From JACRAR01 sp041674385 (GTDB taxonomy: Bacteria > Pseudomonadota > Gammaproteobacteria > Burkholderiales > Rhodocyclaceae), in NCBI GenBank assembly GCA_041674385.1, contig JBAYVU010000014.1, positions 1 to 64,000 on the forward strand: a stretch of DNA of 64,000 nt, read 5' to 3'. A program made the position numbers and the translations under genes. How positions within the stretch are numbered: the stretch's first letter is position 1; each line of letters starts with the position of its first letter. The notes below the pieces were generated by a model. The model made no database searches and was not told the origin of the DNA. It saw nothing but the letters and a program-made list of their open reading frames with translations. Positions 15,711-23,716 of this stretch are shown in pieces.

Positions 15711-16052
15711 ATGCGTACACAACTCGTGCTCGTCACTCTAGTCTCTGCCGTGCTGTCAACAGCGGCTTTCGCTCAGGCCACTTCCAAATCGGGTGGCGCC
15801 AGCCAGTCCTCCTCGAGCGCTCAAGGGGTACAAATTCAGGGCAACACCGATATCAAGGCCAGCCAGGAGAATACTGCTGCCGTAGCTGTCGGCGAAGGCA
15901 ACACCGCCAAGAATACCGCCGGCGCCATCAAAGGTGGTACGCAGATTCAGGGCAACACCAAGATTAAAGCTAAACAGAAGAATACGGCTGCGGTGGCCGT
16001 CGGTAAAGGCAATACTGCTGCCAACGAAGCTGGTCAAATTGGCGGTAAGTAA
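15711..16052 (+). CDS. Exported amyloid-like repeat protein (copy 2)
   Basis: A 113-residue paralogue of the 15352 product. The signal peptide ends TAAFAQ, a Ser-rich spacer follows (SKSGGASQSSSSAQ), then two repeats with QIQGNT, NTAAVAVG, GNTA and AG-x-I. The two repeats are nearly identical to each other and to those of the neighbour, which suggests recent duplication and a structural, self-assembling role. GGAG precedes the ATG. It is the last gene before a strong terminator. Confidence 0.7.
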   Translation: MRTQLVLVTLVSAVLSTAAFAQATSKSGGASQSSSSAQGVQIQGNTDIKASQENTAAVAVGEGNTAKNTAGAIKGGTQIQGNTKIKAKQKNTAAVAVGKGNTAANEAGQIGGK

Positions 16053-16074
16053 TCGTTTTACTAGCTTGGCTATG

Positions 16075-16106
16075 AAAAAACCCAGGGTTAACCTGGGTTT
16101 TTTTTT
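16075..16106 (+). terminator. Intrinsic terminator of the CsgG-like operon
   Basis: CCCAGGGTTAACCTGGG at 16081-16097 forms a 6-bp GC-rich stem with a 5-base loop and is followed by nine T residues; six A residues precede it, so it may work in both directions. It lies 23 bases after the last repeat-protein gene. Confidence 0.92.
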
Positions 16107-16244
16107 GGTACTTCAGGGAAGCTTGATACGTTCCTCAGCCAATTCAGACCACTGTGGTTTTCGTACAACTGTCCAGGAAGTGGCTATCGATAATCGCAAA
16201 ATTTGCATTGAAATATAACTGGACCTTGTGATAAGGTCGAATGC

Positions 16245-16916
16245 ATGAATTTGCGAGTGTTAATGGCCCTGCTGTTGGTAGTCGTGCATGCCGCTGTATA
16301 TGCCGCTGGCAAGGATGTCGCATTGATTACGGCGTTACAGGGACGGGTCTGGAAAATATCTGCCGAGTCGAATGAACCGAGCCAGTCGGCGCAACCTCAA
16401 GTGATGCAGGCTTATGTCAAGCTCACCCAGGGGGATCAACTGGCGTTGGACAAGGATGCCCGCCTACAGTTGGTGTATCTCGACAGCGGACGGCTCGAAA
16501 CCTGGCGCGGTGGTGTCCGATTGGAGATCAACAGCACTGAGAGCCAAGCCTTCAGTTTACCCGACCCGCAGGTGCGCATGTTGTCGTCGGAGATGGTCCG
16601 GCAGATATCCCGAATGCCTGTACTGGACGCTCAAGGGCAGGCCAAGACAACGAAGTCACGCAGCATTGCCACACCGGATGCGCTGGCCGGCATTGAAAAT
16701 ACATACCGCCGCTTGCGTAATGAGACGCCGGACCGGAGTGATCTGAACCCCGAGTTATATTTGCTCTCGGGAATGTTCGAAATGCGGGAGTTGGGACGGG
16801 TTGAGCAGGTGCTTTCCGACCTGCAGCGCGAACGAGGTAGCGAGCCGCAAGTGAAACTGCTGGTTTCGCTCTACCAGCGGGCGATGAAAAATGTACGAGA
16901 GGCCAAGCGAAATTGA
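16245..16916 (+). CDS. Exported FecR-like protein
   Basis: A 223-residue protein with a signal peptide (NLRVLMALLLVVVHAAVYAA). Residues about 25-110 resemble a FecR-type beta domain: ALITALQGRVWKI, YVKLTQGDQLALDKDARLQLVYLDSGR and WRGGVRLEI. The C-terminal half is helical with Leu/Arg-rich segments. Such proteins often bind or sense envelope ligands. It begins after the operon terminator, so it likely has its own promoter, which I could not place. The function is not predictable beyond envelope location. Confidence 0.6.
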   Translation: MNLRVLMALLLVVVHAAVYAAGKDVALITALQGRVWKISAESNEPSQSAQPQVMQAYVKLTQGDQLALDKDARLQLVYLDSGRLETWRGGVRLEINSTESQAFSLPDPQVRMLSSEMVRQISRMPVLDAQGQAKTTKSRSIATPDALAGIENTYRRLRNETPDRSDLNPELYLLSGMFEMRELGRVEQVLSDLQRERGSEPQVKLLVSLYQRAMKNVREAKRN

Positions 16917-17058
16917 AACCCAAAATATAGCCGATTGCTGGCGACAGGGGTGTGCGGGTTTTCAGGTATCCATCTAAGCAGGAGAGAAAGTCGCTAAAAT
17001 AACGAATGTAAGTGTAGCTGTTGAGATTTAATCAGTGTTATTTCCTTGGGAGATTGTA

Positions 17059-18066
17059 ATGACTATGATTTCAAATAAACCTTTTTTAAGTATTGCCGGT
17101 GGTGTAGTTGCCGTGGTTCTCAGCGGGGTGGCCGCTGCCCAGACGTCAGGAGTACCGAGCGGCTCGTCAGGAACACCGACTAGTTCATCATCGTCACCCA
17201 GCGGTTCGCTAAGCAGCTTCGAGCACGAGGCTGTTGCGACGCAGTTGATCAGCACGACTACTTTGAATCAAATGCTGGCTATTTCGAACGCCATTAGCTT
17301 CCGTGCTGGTGGCGTATTCCAGGTTCCCCCTGGCGCAAGGGCTGACTCCGGCCAGCGTAACGGCATGGCCGCAGGCGGTGCCGCTCAGATGTGGAATGCT
17401 TGGGGCAGCATTTCGGGTGATACCTTCAAGTACACTCCCATTAACGATGCAAAATTAAGGACCACGAATGCGGTTCTTGGCGCCGATTATGCCCTCAAAC
17501 CAACGGTAACCGTAGGTGCGTCAGTAGCCTTTGACCGGACTACCGGTTCGCTTTTTAACACGACCACGACGGGTTACACTATTGCCCCCTATGCTGGCTG
17601 GCAGATCAACAAGACTTGGGCATTGGACGGCATCATAGGCTGGGGCAAAGGTGACATAGATACTGGTGCCGGTAGCGTCAAGCCCGATCGATTCTTCTAT
17701 GGCAGCAATTTGAGTTACACCAATTGGCTCGGCAACTTGCAGCTTTCCGCCAAGGGCAGCTATTTGTATGGCGAAGAGAAAGTTGGCTCTGCCAAGAACA
17801 AGCTTGACCAGTGGCGCATCGGTGGGCGGGTTGGTTACTGGATGGACGGTATTCTGCCCTATGTTGGGATTGCGCATACCAGCGATGGAAAAGTCGATAA
17901 TAGAGGGCCGAACGATATTGGCAAGACCGCTTGGGTTGGCTCCTTGGGCGTCGACTTCATCTCCCTTAAGAACAACTTGACGGGTGGCATTGTGTACACT
18001 GGAGAAGGCCGTCGCAAGAACAGCAAACATGATAGCTTGATGGCGAACATCAACTATCGGTTCTGA
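17059..18066 (+). CDS. Autotransporter-type outer-membrane beta-barrel protein
   Basis: A 335-residue outer-membrane protein. The signal peptide ends GVAAAQ; a Ser/Gly/Pro-rich spacer follows (about residues 26-55). From about residue 105 on, amphipathic strands typical of an autotransporter barrel are visible: VLGADYAL, TVGASVAFDRTTG, APYAGWQI, LSYTNWLGNLQLSAKGSYLYG and GGRVGYWMDG, ending in INYRF with a C-terminal Phe. There is little room for a passenger. GGGAGA lies just upstream of the start at 17059. Confidence 0.75.
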   Translation: MTMISNKPFLSIAGGVVAVVLSGVAAAQTSGVPSGSSGTPTSSSSSPSGSLSSFEHEAVATQLISTTTLNQMLAISNAISFRAGGVFQVPPGARADSGQRNGMAAGGAAQMWNAWGSISGDTFKYTPINDAKLRTTNAVLGADYALKPTVTVGASVAFDRTTGSLFNTTTTGYTIAPYAGWQINKTWALDGIIGWGKGDIDTGAGSVKPDRFFYGSNLSYTNWLGNLQLSAKGSYLYGEEKVGSAKNKLDQWRIGGRVGYWMDGILPYVGIAHTSDGKVDNRGPNDIGKTAWVGSLGVDFISLKNNLTGGIVYTGEGRRKNSKHDSLMANINYRF

Positions 18067-18089
18067 TGCTTGATGCGGGTTTCGTCCCG

Positions 18090-18923
18090 ATGAAGGCCGC
18101 GATTGTTTTCGCGGCCTTTTTGTTTGTTGCGACCGGATGTGCCGCGCCGGATTCGCTCGGTAACCTGGAGCAAGTCGCTGTCACGGCGAAGGAGAGGGGG
18201 TTTTCGGTATCAGAGATACCGGCTGGCGAATTTCGTCTTGCCGCATATTTGCGACAACTCTCGCACCCGGCCGAAACGCTGGTCATTTATGTCGAAGGCG
18301 ATGGCGCCCCCTGGCTGACGCCATATCATCCGCCACGCGATCCCACGCCGCTCAAGCCCATGTCTCTGTCATTAGCACTCGCAGACCCTGCGCCGGCGGT
18401 TGTCTATCTGGGACGTCCCTGCCAATATCTGAAGGCGGAGGCCTTGCGCCAATGCGATAGCACCTACTGGGTAGAGCGGCGTTTTTCCCCTGAAGTTATC
18501 GCGGCCTACGATGAAGCGGTCGGGCGACTCAAGACATCGTACTCAGCCCGCAGTCTCAGGTTGGTTGGTTATTCCGGCGGCGGCGTAATCGCCGCCCTGT
18601 TAGCAATGCGTCGCGATGATGTCGAGTTACTGGTGACAGTTGCCGCACCATTGGCAGTATCGGAATGGGTGGCTTGGCATGGCGCTTCCCCGTTGACGGG
18701 ATCTCTCGACCCGGCCAACATCCAGGCGGATGTCCTTTTGCCGCCCAGCGTACATTTCGTCGGTGGGCATGATAAAACTGTTCCTGTGCCGATTGTTGAA
18801 AGCTTCGTCCATCGCAAAGGTGGACGGATAGAAATCGTACCCAATTTTGAGCATGAATGTTGTTGGGCGAAGGAATGGGAACGTCTGCTCGGCCGTTTGC
18901 CTATCCAGGCGAACACGAAATGA
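18090..18923 (+). CDS. Lipoprotein alpha/beta hydrolase
   Basis: About 277 residues. The start at 18090 gives a textbook lipoprotein signal, MKAAIVFAAFLFVATGC, with Cys17 as the lipidated residue; an upstream ATG at 18066 overlaps the preceding stop. The body has an alpha/beta hydrolase pattern: LVIYVEGDG, nucleophile elbow GYSGGG, an Asp in GGHDKTVP and a His in NFEHECC. The substrate is unknown. The first codons coincide with the intrinsic terminator of the preceding gene, an unusual overlap. Confidence 0.75.
   Translation: MKAAIVFAAFLFVATGCAAPDSLGNLEQVAVTAKERGFSVSEIPAGEFRLAAYLRQLSHPAETLVIYVEGDGAPWLTPYHPPRDPTPLKPMSLSLALADPAPAVVYLGRPCQYLKAEALRQCDSTYWVERRFSPEVIAAYDEAVGRLKTSYSARSLRLVGYSGGGVIAALLAMRRDDVELLVTVAAPLAVSEWVAWHGASPLTGSLDPANIQADVLLPPSVHFVGGHDKTVPVPIVESFVHRKGGRIEIVPNFEHECCWAKEWERLLGRLPIQANTK
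18093..18124 (+). terminator. Intrinsic terminator embedded in a signal-peptide coding region
   Basis: AAGGCCGCGA (18093-18102), a 6-base loop and TCGCGGCCTT (18109-18118) form a perfect 10-bp stem that is followed by more T residues. It is placed 27 bases after the beta-barrel gene stop, as expected for its terminator, yet it encodes the start of the downstream lipoprotein. Confidence 0.8.
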
Positions 18924-18992
18924 ATTGGAAACTTTCATCTTGGATTTTCGAATAAAAAACGATAGAGTCCTTCAAGTGAAGTGGAGGAATTG

Positions 18993-19712
18993 ATGGGCGT
19001 TCGTCAAACAAGAGTGTTCGTTCCCTCTAACGAACCAGACCACGGCTGGGCGGAAACACTCATCGGCAAGGTGTTTCGTCCGCTGACTGCCCGATTCTCG
19101 GACCAACTGGAGTGGTTTTGGTTTTCGCGGTATGGCCCGCTCACTGACGATACCGGCGACTGTGACATAACCAGGATTCCGGAGGAATACAAGCAGCCCA
19201 TTCATCCTGGCGCCGCAATATCCCACAGAAGCATGCGATTCAGATTTTCCATCGCAGACGATCGACAGGAAGCAATGGAGCAATGGGCGCTGCAAACGAT
19301 CATGGAGCAGGGCTATTATGTCTCGGATTTCAGACCGTATGATTTCGTTTCCGACACGGGGAGCAATCGGTTCCTTGGCACTGAAAACCGTCAGCCGGGC
19401 CGCGCAATACAACGGGCTCGGTTGGTTACGCAGTTCTATGCAGCGAGTTCTCGGCTGGTGATCGACGCATTGGTCGGGCCAGATGAAGATGGCCGTTATC
19501 GGCTGGAGACGAACGACGACTTCCAGAACCCGGGTGGCTCTACTTTCCAGTCGATTCATCACCTCTATTGCAATATTACGGGCACGCCGACCGAGGTTTA
19601 TGTCTTTCAGAAAGCAGGACTCGATATTATCGGGTTTGGCACATTTATTAACCCGCCAACAGCGCCACCAGGCGGATGGGATGGTTCCACCGCATATTCG
19701 ATCTGGTTCTGA
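18993..19712 (+). CDS. Protein of unknown function
   Basis: A 239-residue protein without a signal peptide. GGAGG at 18983-18987 sits five bases before the ATG at 18993, a strong ribosome site. The sequence is rich in aromatic residues (LEWFWFSRYGPL, HHLYCN, YSIWF at the C terminus) and has an even mix of charges, like a soluble globular enzyme or binding protein. I do not recognise a family. It stands alone between the lipoprotein hydrolase and a convergent TPR gene. Confidence 0.65.
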   Translation: MGVRQTRVFVPSNEPDHGWAETLIGKVFRPLTARFSDQLEWFWFSRYGPLTDDTGDCDITRIPEEYKQPIHPGAAISHRSMRFRFSIADDRQEAMEQWALQTIMEQGYYVSDFRPYDFVSDTGSNRFLGTENRQPGRAIQRARLVTQFYAASSRLVIDALVGPDEDGRYRLETNDDFQNPGGSTFQSIHHLYCNITGTPTEVYVFQKAGLDIIGFGTFINPPTAPPGGWDGSTAYSIWF

Positions 19713-19727
19713 TGTGCGTGGTGGCCT

Positions 19728-21788
19728 TTATGTTGTCGCACAACTTGCCGAGAGCGTCGTTGCACAATTGAAAGCCGCCATCTCCTCGGCTACCCTTTCA
19801 AAGACTTCATCCCAGTCGCCGCTGCGAGATTGGCGAAAGAGTTTTGCTGAGGGATACCAGGGACTGTCGCTTCGATCCAATAGCCAACGCCAGTCAGGGT
19901 TAAACGGCAGCAACAGCCAAACGGGCTTGCCCAACGCTCCTGCAAGGTGGGCAACCGAGGTGTCGACTGAAATGACCATATCCATTAGATCAAGCAGCGC
20001 CGCCGTGTCCGAAAAATCATGCAGGTCATCGCCGAAGTGGGCAATATCCTTCCGGACATCCAGAATCATCCTGTCAGTTTCTCGCACTTCTTTTTGAAGG
20101 CTGACAAATTGCGCGGAGGCAGACAACAGTTTGGCGAAATTAGAAAGCGGTATTGAACGGTTGTGGTCGTTTCCGAACACCTTGTTGCCTGACCAGACCA
20201 AGCCAATGCGCGGACTTGTTTTTTCGCCAAGCCGGGCTTGCCATATATTGACGCGGTCAGGGTCGCTGCGAAGGTAGTAAGTGTCGGCAGGAATGGAGTC
20301 CAGTTCGGTATTGAATGCCAGTGGCAAGCTCAACAACGGGCAGTGGTAATCAAATTCCGGAAGTCGCTCACCTTTTTTCAGTACCCGACTTACTCCCGCC
20401 AAGTCTGCCAGCACCGATTTCAGTTCGGGTTGCACTTCCAATAGCACCGTAGCACCCTGCGCTGCCAAGAGCTTGGCATATCGGCAGAATTGAATCGTAT
20501 CCCCCAAGCCTTGTTCCGCATGCAGCAGGATGGTCTTGTTGCGCAAGTCTTGCTTGCCAAGCCAGAGCGGTTGCTGAAAATCGCGTTTTGCTTCCTTGAA
20601 CTGCGCGGTTTGCCAGCGCCATTCCAGTTTTTCCCAGCCTTGATCGAACTCGCCCATCTGGAGCAGACACATGCTTTCGTTATAGTGGGCGGTTGCATCG
20701 TCAGGTCTGAGGTCGATTGCTTGGCGGTAGCTTGCGAGGGCTTCCTGGTGCCGTTTCAGGTCGCGTAGCACATTTCCGCGGTTATTGCGTGCATCGAACG
20801 ACTCCTGTTCGGGAGCGTCGATGGCATGGTCGAGACTGTCCAGCGCATCTTCGTAGCGTCCCACATAAGGAAGAGCGAAGCCGCGGTTGTTAAATGCTTC
20901 GAAGTAGTTAGGCATGAGTTCGATCGCCCGGTCAAAGCCCGTAATTGCCTCTTCATATCGTCCCAGTCGCAGCAACGACATTCCACGGCTGTTATGGGCA
21001 ATGGCGTTGCGAGGCCGAAGCGCAGTCGCCCGGTCAAGAGTGACCAATGCCTCTTCATATCCTCCCAAGGCTGACAATGCGATTCCGCGATTGAGGAAGG
21101 CTTCAAAATAATCCGGGATGAGAGCTATTGCCATGTCGAAACTGGCGATCGCATCTTCATGCCGCCCCAGGTTCAGCAGCGAGATTCCTCGGTTGTTGTG
21201 TGTGACCCCATTGTTATTGATGAGCAGGATTGCCTGATCAAGACTGGCAATGGCATCAACATGCCGTCCCAATTTTTGTAACGAAATTCCACGGTTGTTG
21301 TGTGCAAATTCATTGTCAGGGTCAAGCTCGATTGCCCGGTCAAAGCTGGCTATGGCTTTTTCTTGCTGCCCCAAGTTTTGCAGGGCGCTACCCCGGTTGT
21401 TAAAAGCCTCGGAATAGTCGGGCTTGAGCTCAATCGCCCGATCGAAACAGGCTATTGCCGCTTCATAGCGCAATAGATTGAGCAGAGCTACGCCGTAATT
21501 GAAATGAGCGGCCGCATGGTTCGGATTTATGTCAATGGCCTTGCTGATCATTTCGACGGCATTTTGAGTTCGCCCGGTCTGTAATGACAAGTGACCGAGA
21601 AAAAGCAGTGAGTCGAAATGCCTGGGGTGAACTTCCAGAATCTCTCTGTAGAGAGACTCAGCAATATCCAGTTGCCCCCGCTGGTGCATTGCCAAGGCGG
21701 AGTGAAATTTTGCTGCTGGTGCTGGAGAGGGCTTTCCCCCGATCTTTTTTGGATGATGGCCGATCTGACGAGCTTTGCTTTTGACCAT
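19728..21788 (-). CDS. TPR-repeat protein with glycosyltransferase 9-like C terminus
   Basis: A 686-residue protein. About ten tetratricopeptide repeats of 34 residues run from residue 27 to 430 (repeating AxxxxNRGxxLxxLGRxEEAIxxFDxAIxLxPD). The C-terminal 230 residues resemble a GT-B fold of the heptosyltransferase type (KTILLHAEQGLGDTIQFCRYA, RIGLVWSGN, HNRSIPLSNF, DMVISVDTSVAHLAGALGKPVWLLL). Proteins of this layout are common in betaproteobacteria and are usually linked to surface glycosylation. The target is unknown. No membrane segment is seen. Confidence 0.8.
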   Translation of the reverse strand: MVKSKARQIGHHPKKIGGKPSPAPAAKFHSALAMHQRGQLDIAESLYREILEVHPRHFDSLLFLGHLSLQTGRTQNAVEMISKAIDINPNHAAAHFNYGVALLNLLRYEAAIACFDRAIELKPDYSEAFNNRGSALQNLGQQEKAIASFDRAIELDPDNEFAHNNRGISLQKLGRHVDAIASLDQAILLINNNGVTHNNRGISLLNLGRHEDAIASFDMAIALIPDYFEAFLNRGIALSALGGYEEALVTLDRATALRPRNAIAHNSRGMSLLRLGRYEEAITGFDRAIELMPNYFEAFNNRGFALPYVGRYEDALDSLDHAIDAPEQESFDARNNRGNVLRDLKRHQEALASYRQAIDLRPDDATAHYNESMCLLQMGEFDQGWEKLEWRWQTAQFKEAKRDFQQPLWLGKQDLRNKTILLHAEQGLGDTIQFCRYAKLLAAQGATVLLEVQPELKSVLADLAGVSRVLKKGERLPEFDYHCPLLSLPLAFNTELDSIPADTYYLRSDPDRVNIWQARLGEKTSPRIGLVWSGNKVFGNDHNRSIPLSNFAKLLSASAQFVSLQKEVRETDRMILDVRKDIAHFGDDLHDFSDTAALLDLMDMVISVDTSVAHLAGALGKPVWLLLPFNPDWRWLLDRSDSPWYPSAKLFRQSRSGDWDEVFERVAEEMAAFNCATTLSASCATT

Positions 21789-22049
21789 GTCGAGCTTTTT
21801 GCGCTTATGTTGATATATGCGATTGGCAACTTCTCGTGGTTGGCGGAGAACCTACGTGGGATGAGACTACCCTGTTGAGAAGATATAGAATATTAAAAGG
21901 AATTATTTGTCGGACTGGTAGTTTACCCATACGCGAAAACACTACCCCTCCAGAATCTATTTCAAAAAATACCATCTTACTGTTTTATTGTCTTATTGTG
22001 TCGCCTGTCGCGAACCGACAAGAAGCCGGGTTGTTGCTTAGGAGGTAAC

Positions 22050-22382
22050 ATGGATACGATCATGCTGAGACTCATTGCAGCTTGCTGGGTTGGGCTGTTT
22101 TCGTTTATCCCGGCGGCCAACGGTCAGAGCATGGGAGGAATGAATGCCTCCGTCCATCAGATGGAGGCAATCGAAGGCCATCTTCAACAGTCTCGCCTGC
22201 AATCCAGCAAGGAGACCGAGGAGAGTGCCAAGAGAAAACCCCGAACTGACGAATTACCCAAACCCTCGATCGGCACCCGGGCAGCAAAACAAAAACGAGC
22301 AGGTAACGAAAGCGAAAAAACGCGAGAGTTGGCTGGGCGTGGTATGAAAAACGAGAAACTGCAACAGGAGATAACGAAATGA
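22050..22382 (+). CDS. Small exported basic protein upstream of the caspase-like gene
   Basis: A 110-residue protein preceded by a perfect AGGAGGT. The signal peptide ends ANGQ; the mature part is short, Met/Gln-rich near its start (SMGGMNASVHQMEAIEGH) and then very basic (KRKPRTDE, AAKQKRAGNESEK). It overlaps the next gene by four bases (ATGA), so the two are translationally coupled. The N-terminal Met/Gln/His segment resembles the start of the mature caspase-like protein. No known family. Confidence 0.65.
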   Translation: MDTIMLRLIAACWVGLFSFIPAANGQSMGGMNASVHQMEAIEGHLQQSRLQSSKETEESAKRKPRTDELPKPSIGTRAAKQKRAGNESEKTRELAGRGMKNEKLQQEITK

Positions 22383-23551
22383 AACTCAACGTCCAACTAC
22401 GGTGGTTATTCATACTGGCGTCTTTCCCGCTTGGCATTGCTTACGCCCAGATGGGACGCTTTGCCGGGGGAGTGCCTGGCATGGCGCAAATGCAGTCCGT
22501 CGCCATGCAACGCCACCAGATACGCACGCTGTTGTATCGTGAGGCGCTGGAAGAGTTGCGTAAGAATCCCCAAGCGGCCGATGTGCCGGAATGTTCGCCA
22601 GGCAGCGTGGATAAGGACGCTCTCTGCCTGCGTCGCCCCGAATCAGCGCCGCAGTCGCTTGCCTTGCCCGAGTCGCCCCCCAAGACATCGGCCACTGGCT
22701 CGGAACTTCCAGTTCAACCTGCGGCGCTGGGTAAAATCCCTCAGGCGGCAGCTTCGACTCAGGCTGTTGCCGCGATCCAGCCAACGCCAGCCGCGCCTAT
22801 TGCCTCCTCTCCGCCTGTGGTGCCTGCCAAGATTGCCGCGCCGCAGCCCCGGCGATTGGCGGTACTAGTCGGCAACAATGGCTATACGATGCCGATCCCG
22901 ACGCTGGAGACGCCGATTGCCGACGTCGAGAAAATAGCCGAAGTACTTCGTACGCGCTTCGGTTTCGAAACCCGGGTGTTGCACAACGCGACCAAGGCGC
23001 AGATCGTCCAGGCGCTCAATCTCGTTGCCGATGAAATCAAACCTGAAGACAATGTGCTGATCTTCTATGCCGGTCACGGTTACCTGATGGACGATACCAA
23101 GATGGGCTTTTGGATTCCAGTCGATGCTTCAGTCAAGACGGCCGCCAACTGGATATCCAACACGGATATTTCCAAGCTGCTGCAAGCCATCCGCGCGCGA
23201 CAGTTGATCCTGGTCTCGGACAGTTGCTTTTCTGGTTCGCTGACGCGTGAGCAGAAGATGAGCGTCGATGGCATGCTCAAGTCGGATGAAATTCTACGCC
23301 GTCGTTCGGTGTTGGCGCTGTCTTCAGGCGGTGAGGAGCCGGTTTCTGATGAGGGCAAGGAGGGGCACTCTATTTTTGCCTGGAACCTGATTACAACGCT
23401 GGATAAGGCGCAAGGCACCACGCTAGGTTATACGGTCTATACCAATGTCTATGGCCAGGTCAAAAAAGATGCCTCCCAAGAGCCGCAATACGGCGCAGTG
23501 GTTTCGGCTGGCCACATGAGCGGAGGGGAGTATTTGTTTCAAGCGAAATGA
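22379..23551 (+). CDS. Exported caspase-family (peptidase C14) protein
   Basis: A 390-residue protein with a signal peptide ending AYAQ, a Pro/Ala-rich linker (about residues 85-155) and a caspase p20-like domain (about 158-390). The catalytic dyad is visible: His233 in IFYAGHGYL and Cys283 in LVSDSCFSGS. The domain starts RRLAVLVGNNGY, the usual family opening, and ends near GGEYLFQAK. Substrate preference cannot be read. An exported location is notable; many bacterial caspase homologues pair with DUF4384, and a DUF4384-like domain occurs in the 10143 product. Confidence 0.88.
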   Translation: MKLNVQLRWLFILASFPLGIAYAQMGRFAGGVPGMAQMQSVAMQRHQIRTLLYREALEELRKNPQAADVPECSPGSVDKDALCLRRPESAPQSLALPESPPKTSATGSELPVQPAALGKIPQAAASTQAVAAIQPTPAAPIASSPPVVPAKIAAPQPRRLAVLVGNNGYTMPIPTLETPIADVEKIAEVLRTRFGFETRVLHNATKAQIVQALNLVADEIKPEDNVLIFYAGHGYLMDDTKMGFWIPVDASVKTAANWISNTDISKLLQAIRARQLILVSDSCFSGSLTREQKMSVDGMLKSDEILRRRSVLALSSGGEEPVSDEGKEGHSIFAWNLITTLDKAQGTTLGYTVYTNVYGQVKKDASQEPQYGAVVSAGHMSGGEYLFQAK

Positions 23552-23716
23552 TCGACCTGGAAGAAATGGATTAATTATGCTAAGTTGAAGACGCAGGTGT
23601 CGGTTAAGTCGGACTTATTGCATATTTGCCAGAAAGGGATTGAAGGCGCAGAACTCAATGCAACTCGCGCTGACAAGCAATCAATCACGTTGATGTTTTT
23701 TTGGAGGAAGAATCCC

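Noticed and set aside
15400..16052. CRISPR-like repetition in the repeat-protein genes
   Set aside because: The repeats are in frame within exported proteins, with no constant repeat/spacer structure and no cas genes.
10143..23551. Prophage or transposon origin of the accessory block
   Set aside because: No integrase, transposase, attachment site or phage structural gene is seen; only composition and orphan content hint at transfer.
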